A DNA stretch of 64,000 nucleotides from an uncultured Ruminococcus sp. GTDB lineage: Bacteria; Bacillota; Clostridia; Oscillospirales; Acutalibacteraceae. Of this stretch, positions 61,531 through 64,000 are shown piece by piece. The notes under the pieces are model-generated. The model did no database searches and was not told where the DNA came from. It worked only from the letters and a program-made list of their open reading frames with translations. A program made the translations under genes and the position numbers. The stretch is from positions 1-64,000 of the forward strand of contig CADANT010000016.1 of assembly GCA_902789345.1 (NCBI GenBank), written 5' to 3'. Positions within the stretch are counted from its first letter, which is position 1; the number at the start of each line of letters is the position of its first letter.

Positions 61531-63984
61531 TTAGTTTTCTAACAGATAGTAAACAACATTTGCAAATTTTATTGCTTTTGTATTTACCAGTGGTTGGTCG
61601 GTAAAGGTACCGGTTACTACAGTACCGTCACCAAAATATATTGTACCCTTGCCGCAAGGCAGGCCGTTCTTATAATTTCCGGTATATCTGTGGTCTACAT
61701 AAAGTATTGTACCCTTGCCGTCAGGCTTTCCGTTATTTAATTGTCCCGAGAATACGCCGCCAAGCATTGGCTGTTCTACAACAAATTCTTTAGAGTGTCT
61801 GAATTTTTCATATTTGGTGTCCTTTAGTTTTGCTACATATTCAAGAGGCTGCAGTTCACGCAGAGAAACCTTCATACTCTTAAAAGGCTCTCCGTTTTTA
61901 AATATGCCCTCAAACTTCTTTTCACCGTAGTCACTGAAAATACAGCCCATACCCTCACGATGATTGTTTTTAACATTGCCGTCATAAATAATGCTTGTGC
62001 CGTCCTCTGAATATTCATGCATATATTCACATTCACCATTGTTGTAGACACACTCGTTTATAAGCACATTATTTTTAATTATATTCACTCTGCCGTCAGG
62101 TATTCCATTTTTAAAATTGCCTGCCATAAAGGTGTTTTCGTCAATATTTAATATACCGGCGCCGTTATATTTGCCGTCTTGCCATATACCGCAATATTCC
62201 TCGTTAGTACGCTTATAACTGATGCCAAAACCGTTGAACATATCATTTTCAAAACTGCCCATATAAATACATTCGCCGTTGCTGTATAGTCTGCCTGTGC
62301 CGGATTTTATACCGTCCGAAAGCTGTCCGTCATACACCTTTACGCCGTTGCTGTAGCATATTCCGCTGCCGTTTGGCTTTCCGTTTAAAATAGTGCCGCT
62401 GTATATAATAACGCCGTTCTTGTCATATATTGAAAGCGTGCCCTTTGCCTCACCGTTTACAAACTTACCTACACAGCAGCTGCCGTTTTCGTCATAAAGA
62501 CTTCCGTCGCCGTTGTACATACCTTTTTTCCATTGACCTTTATATACAACATCTCCGGCAGGATTTTTAAGTACACCTGTTCCGTTAGGCACACCGTTTA
62601 CAAACTCGCCTGTATAGGTGTTGCCGTTATCGTAATTAAGGGTACCGTTTCCGCTGTATGTGTTTTTCCTAAAGCTGCCTATGTATTTTACAGTGCCGTC
62701 AGAATTAAACAGGGTGCCTGTCCCCTCTTTACTTCCGTTTTTGTAGTCACCGCTGTATATTAAAATGCCGTCTGCTGAAATAACAGTGCCAAAATTTAAA
62801 GGTGTACCGTTTTCTACCCTAGGTATAAACATTTCACCGTTTTCCGGATTAAAGGTTACCCCTGCACCGCTTTCTGCAAAGGAATTTCCGGCGTATAATA
62901 AATGACCAAGTTTATCAAACTTTGCGCTGACAAATTCTTTTGCATTATTTTCAAAGTTTGCGGCAGTTATGCAGCCGTCGGTAGCTCTGAATTCCAAGCC
63001 GAAACCGTGGTAGTTGTCGTTTTTATAATTTCCAATGTGGGCAAGCTTGCCGGTTTTAAAATATGAAACGCCAAAACCGTTTTTCATATCTTCGGCATAT
63101 TCACCCTCGTAAAGTGTTCTGCCTTTTGTTGTGGCAGTTCTGCCGTATCCACTGCGGCGCTTCAAGCTGTCAAGCTCGCCAAAATAATATCCTTTTTCCT
63201 TTTGTGAAAGTGAAATCTGTTTGTCGGCATTGTTAGCTTCATTGTCAGGATTTTTGCAAATATCCACCTCCGGCATAGCTTGAGTGTCCATAATATCTTC
63301 GTGTTCAGCGTTAGAATTATTACTTTCGGTAACGCTGACATCAGCATTGTTATATGTACTTTCACTTGCCTTAGCGTTTGTAATTTCACTGTAGGTATCT
63401 GCTGCCGGTTTAAGCACATTGCTTATGGTATTTCTATAAGCAATACTATTGTCATCGTTTAAAGTATCAGCCGATGAAGTGCCGTCGACAGAAGTAGAAA
63501 TTGCCGGCTGTTGAGATGCTGTTTTTTCGTCAACAGGTTCGGCATATTTAACTTTAGGAGAAAGGCTGTTTACACTAAATGCAGTCGCAGATTCTGCAAG
63601 GTTTTTATACTCGATATTTTTGCTTAAATTATCAATATTGAAATAATTATTTTTATTTTCCTGATTTTCTTTTATGTTAGGTGTAGTGCCGTTTATAATT
63701 GAATTCCATTGTGCTTGCACTTCTTCGTCGCCAAAATAATATGTTCTGCCGTTTACCGTTGCTTTAACCAGAGGCTGACATTTTGCAACAGCTTCATCGT
63801 TTAAATAAGTATTATCAGACATTTCAAGTGCAAAAAGTATTTGCGGGAAGGATATTTCACCGTCATACAGTGCAATAGCTGCTCTGTCGTCATTAAGCCA
63901 TGGCATTAATGAAACAACAGGCTCATTACTTCCGTTGTTAAAATATTCTGTTTTTTGCCAAATATGGGAGTGATTAAAAAACAT
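61531..63984 (-). CDS. large MORN-repeat protein
   Basis: At least 817 residues; the frame stays open to the window edge, so ATG 63984 (with no clear SD) may not be the true start. Residues 1-105 form a globular domain, probably recognition or enzyme-like (YDGEISFPQILFALEMS, GRTYYFGDEEV), followed by a disordered, Asn/Asp/Ser-rich region (about 115-265). About fifteen or more MORN repeats follow (about 270-810; units like YTGEFVNGVPNGTGVL). MORN repeats form elongated beta sheets that bind lipids or partner proteins. It lies upstream of mscS. Its function is unknown. Confidence 0.82.
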   Translation of the reverse strand: MFFNHSHIWQKTEYFNNGSNEPVVSLMPWLNDDRAAIALYDGEISFPQILFALEMSDNTYLNDEAVAKCQPLVKATVNGRTYYFGDEEVQAQWNSIINGTTPNIKENQENKNNYFNIDNLSKNIEYKNLAESATAFSVNSLSPKVKYAEPVDEKTASQQPAISTSVDGTSSADTLNDDNSIAYRNTISNVLKPAADTYSEITNAKASESTYNNADVSVTESNNSNAEHEDIMDTQAMPEVDICKNPDNEANNADKQISLSQKEKGYYFGELDSLKRRSGYGRTATTKGRTLYEGEYAEDMKNGFGVSYFKTGKLAHIGNYKNDNYHGFGLEFRATDGCITAANFENNAKEFVSAKFDKLGHLLYAGNSFAESGAGVTFNPENGEMFIPRVENGTPLNFGTVISADGILIYSGDYKNGSKEGTGTLFNSDGTVKYIGSFRKNTYSGNGTLNYDNGNTYTGEFVNGVPNGTGVLKNPAGDVVYKGQWKKGMYNGDGSLYDENGSCCVGKFVNGEAKGTLSIYDKNGVIIYSGTILNGKPNGSGICYSNGVKVYDGQLSDGIKSGTGRLYSNGECIYMGSFENDMFNGFGISYKRTNEEYCGIWQDGKYNGAGILNIDENTFMAGNFKNGIPDGRVNIIKNNVLINECVYNNGECEYMHEYSEDGTSIIYDGNVKNNHREGMGCIFSDYGEKKFEGIFKNGEPFKSMKVSLRELQPLEYVAKLKDTKYEKFRHSKEFVVEQPMLGGVFSGQLNNGKPDGKGTILYVDHRYTGNYKNGLPCGKGTIYFGDGTVVTGTFTDQPLVNTKAIKFANVVYYLLEN

Positions 63985-64000
63985 TCTTTTTACGACAAAA

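Noticed and set aside
1..64000. tRNA, rRNA, insertion sequences and CRISPR arrays
   Set aside because: Scanned for T-arm-like motifs, transposase-like frames and regularly spaced repeats and found none.

Overview
The window looks like a low-GC, Gram-positive, spore-forming Clostridia chromosome, probably of the Oscillospiraceae/Ruminococcaceae type. The genes that suggest this are bofA-like, yunB-like and cwlD-like sporulation genes, DnaD/DnaC-type primosomal proteins, a YwlE-type arginine phosphatase, two L,D-transpeptidases, and a purine pathway with separate PurO-like and AICAR-formyltransferase proteins instead of one bifunctional PurH. Ribosome binding sites are mostly AGGAGG-like, and many promoters are TTGACA-like or extended -10. 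I saw no tRNA, no 5S/16S/23S rRNA, no insertion sequence and no CRISPR array.

Layout. 0.2-2.8 kb (minus): two-component system (LytS-like kinase, SARP-type response regulator). 3-6.4 kb (plus): an unknown protein, a PAP2 phosphatase, a small unknown, a left-handed beta-helix protein and a DUF4364 regulator. 6.5-8.4 kb: bofA-like gene (minus), then NfeD-SPFH (plus) behind a promoter carrying a palindrome. 8.5-15.9 kb: purE-F-M-N-O-AICARFT-D behind an apparent attenuator leader RNA. 15.9-17.6 kb: O-antigen-ligase-like protein. 17.7-22.9 kb (minus): pcrA, queA, tgt, yajC. 22.9-24.4 kb (minus): GT2 glycosyltransferase and lipoprotein. 24.6-31.5 kb (plus): L,D-transpeptidase, membrane protein, RNase P RNA, yfmF/yfmH-like pair, lgt, folD. 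31.7-34.6 kb: efflux adaptor and MacB-type permease without an ATPase gene, then a DUF6873-like protein.

34.67-42.27 kb is the outstanding region: an apparently intact filamentous (inovirus-type) prophage of about 7.6 kb. It is bounded by perfect 26-bp direct repeats, and the right repeat lies about 100 bp upstream of a Xer-type tyrosine recombinase gene. The element has no integrase of its own. It carries a divergent control region with three repressor operators, a 51-residue coat protein followed by a hairpin terminator, a large pIII-like adsorption protein, several single-pass membrane proteins, a Zot-type ATPase, a hairpin-rich candidate origin and a Rep_trans initiator. The simplest reading is that the phage integrates at the host dif site with the host Xer recombinase, and that this host has a one-recombinase Xer/dif locus like XerS/difSL.

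42.4-64 kb returns to chromosomal genes: xer, yunB-like, two candidate small structured RNAs, an ECF S component, an EamA permease, cwlD-like, dnaD/dnaC, a nitroreductase, an L,D-transpeptidase with fibronectin-like domains, alr, polA, ywlE, rimI, tsaD, glf, a BspA-like lipoprotein, and a minus-strand pair of a large MORN-repeat protein and an MscS channel. The MORN reading frame stays open at the right edge.
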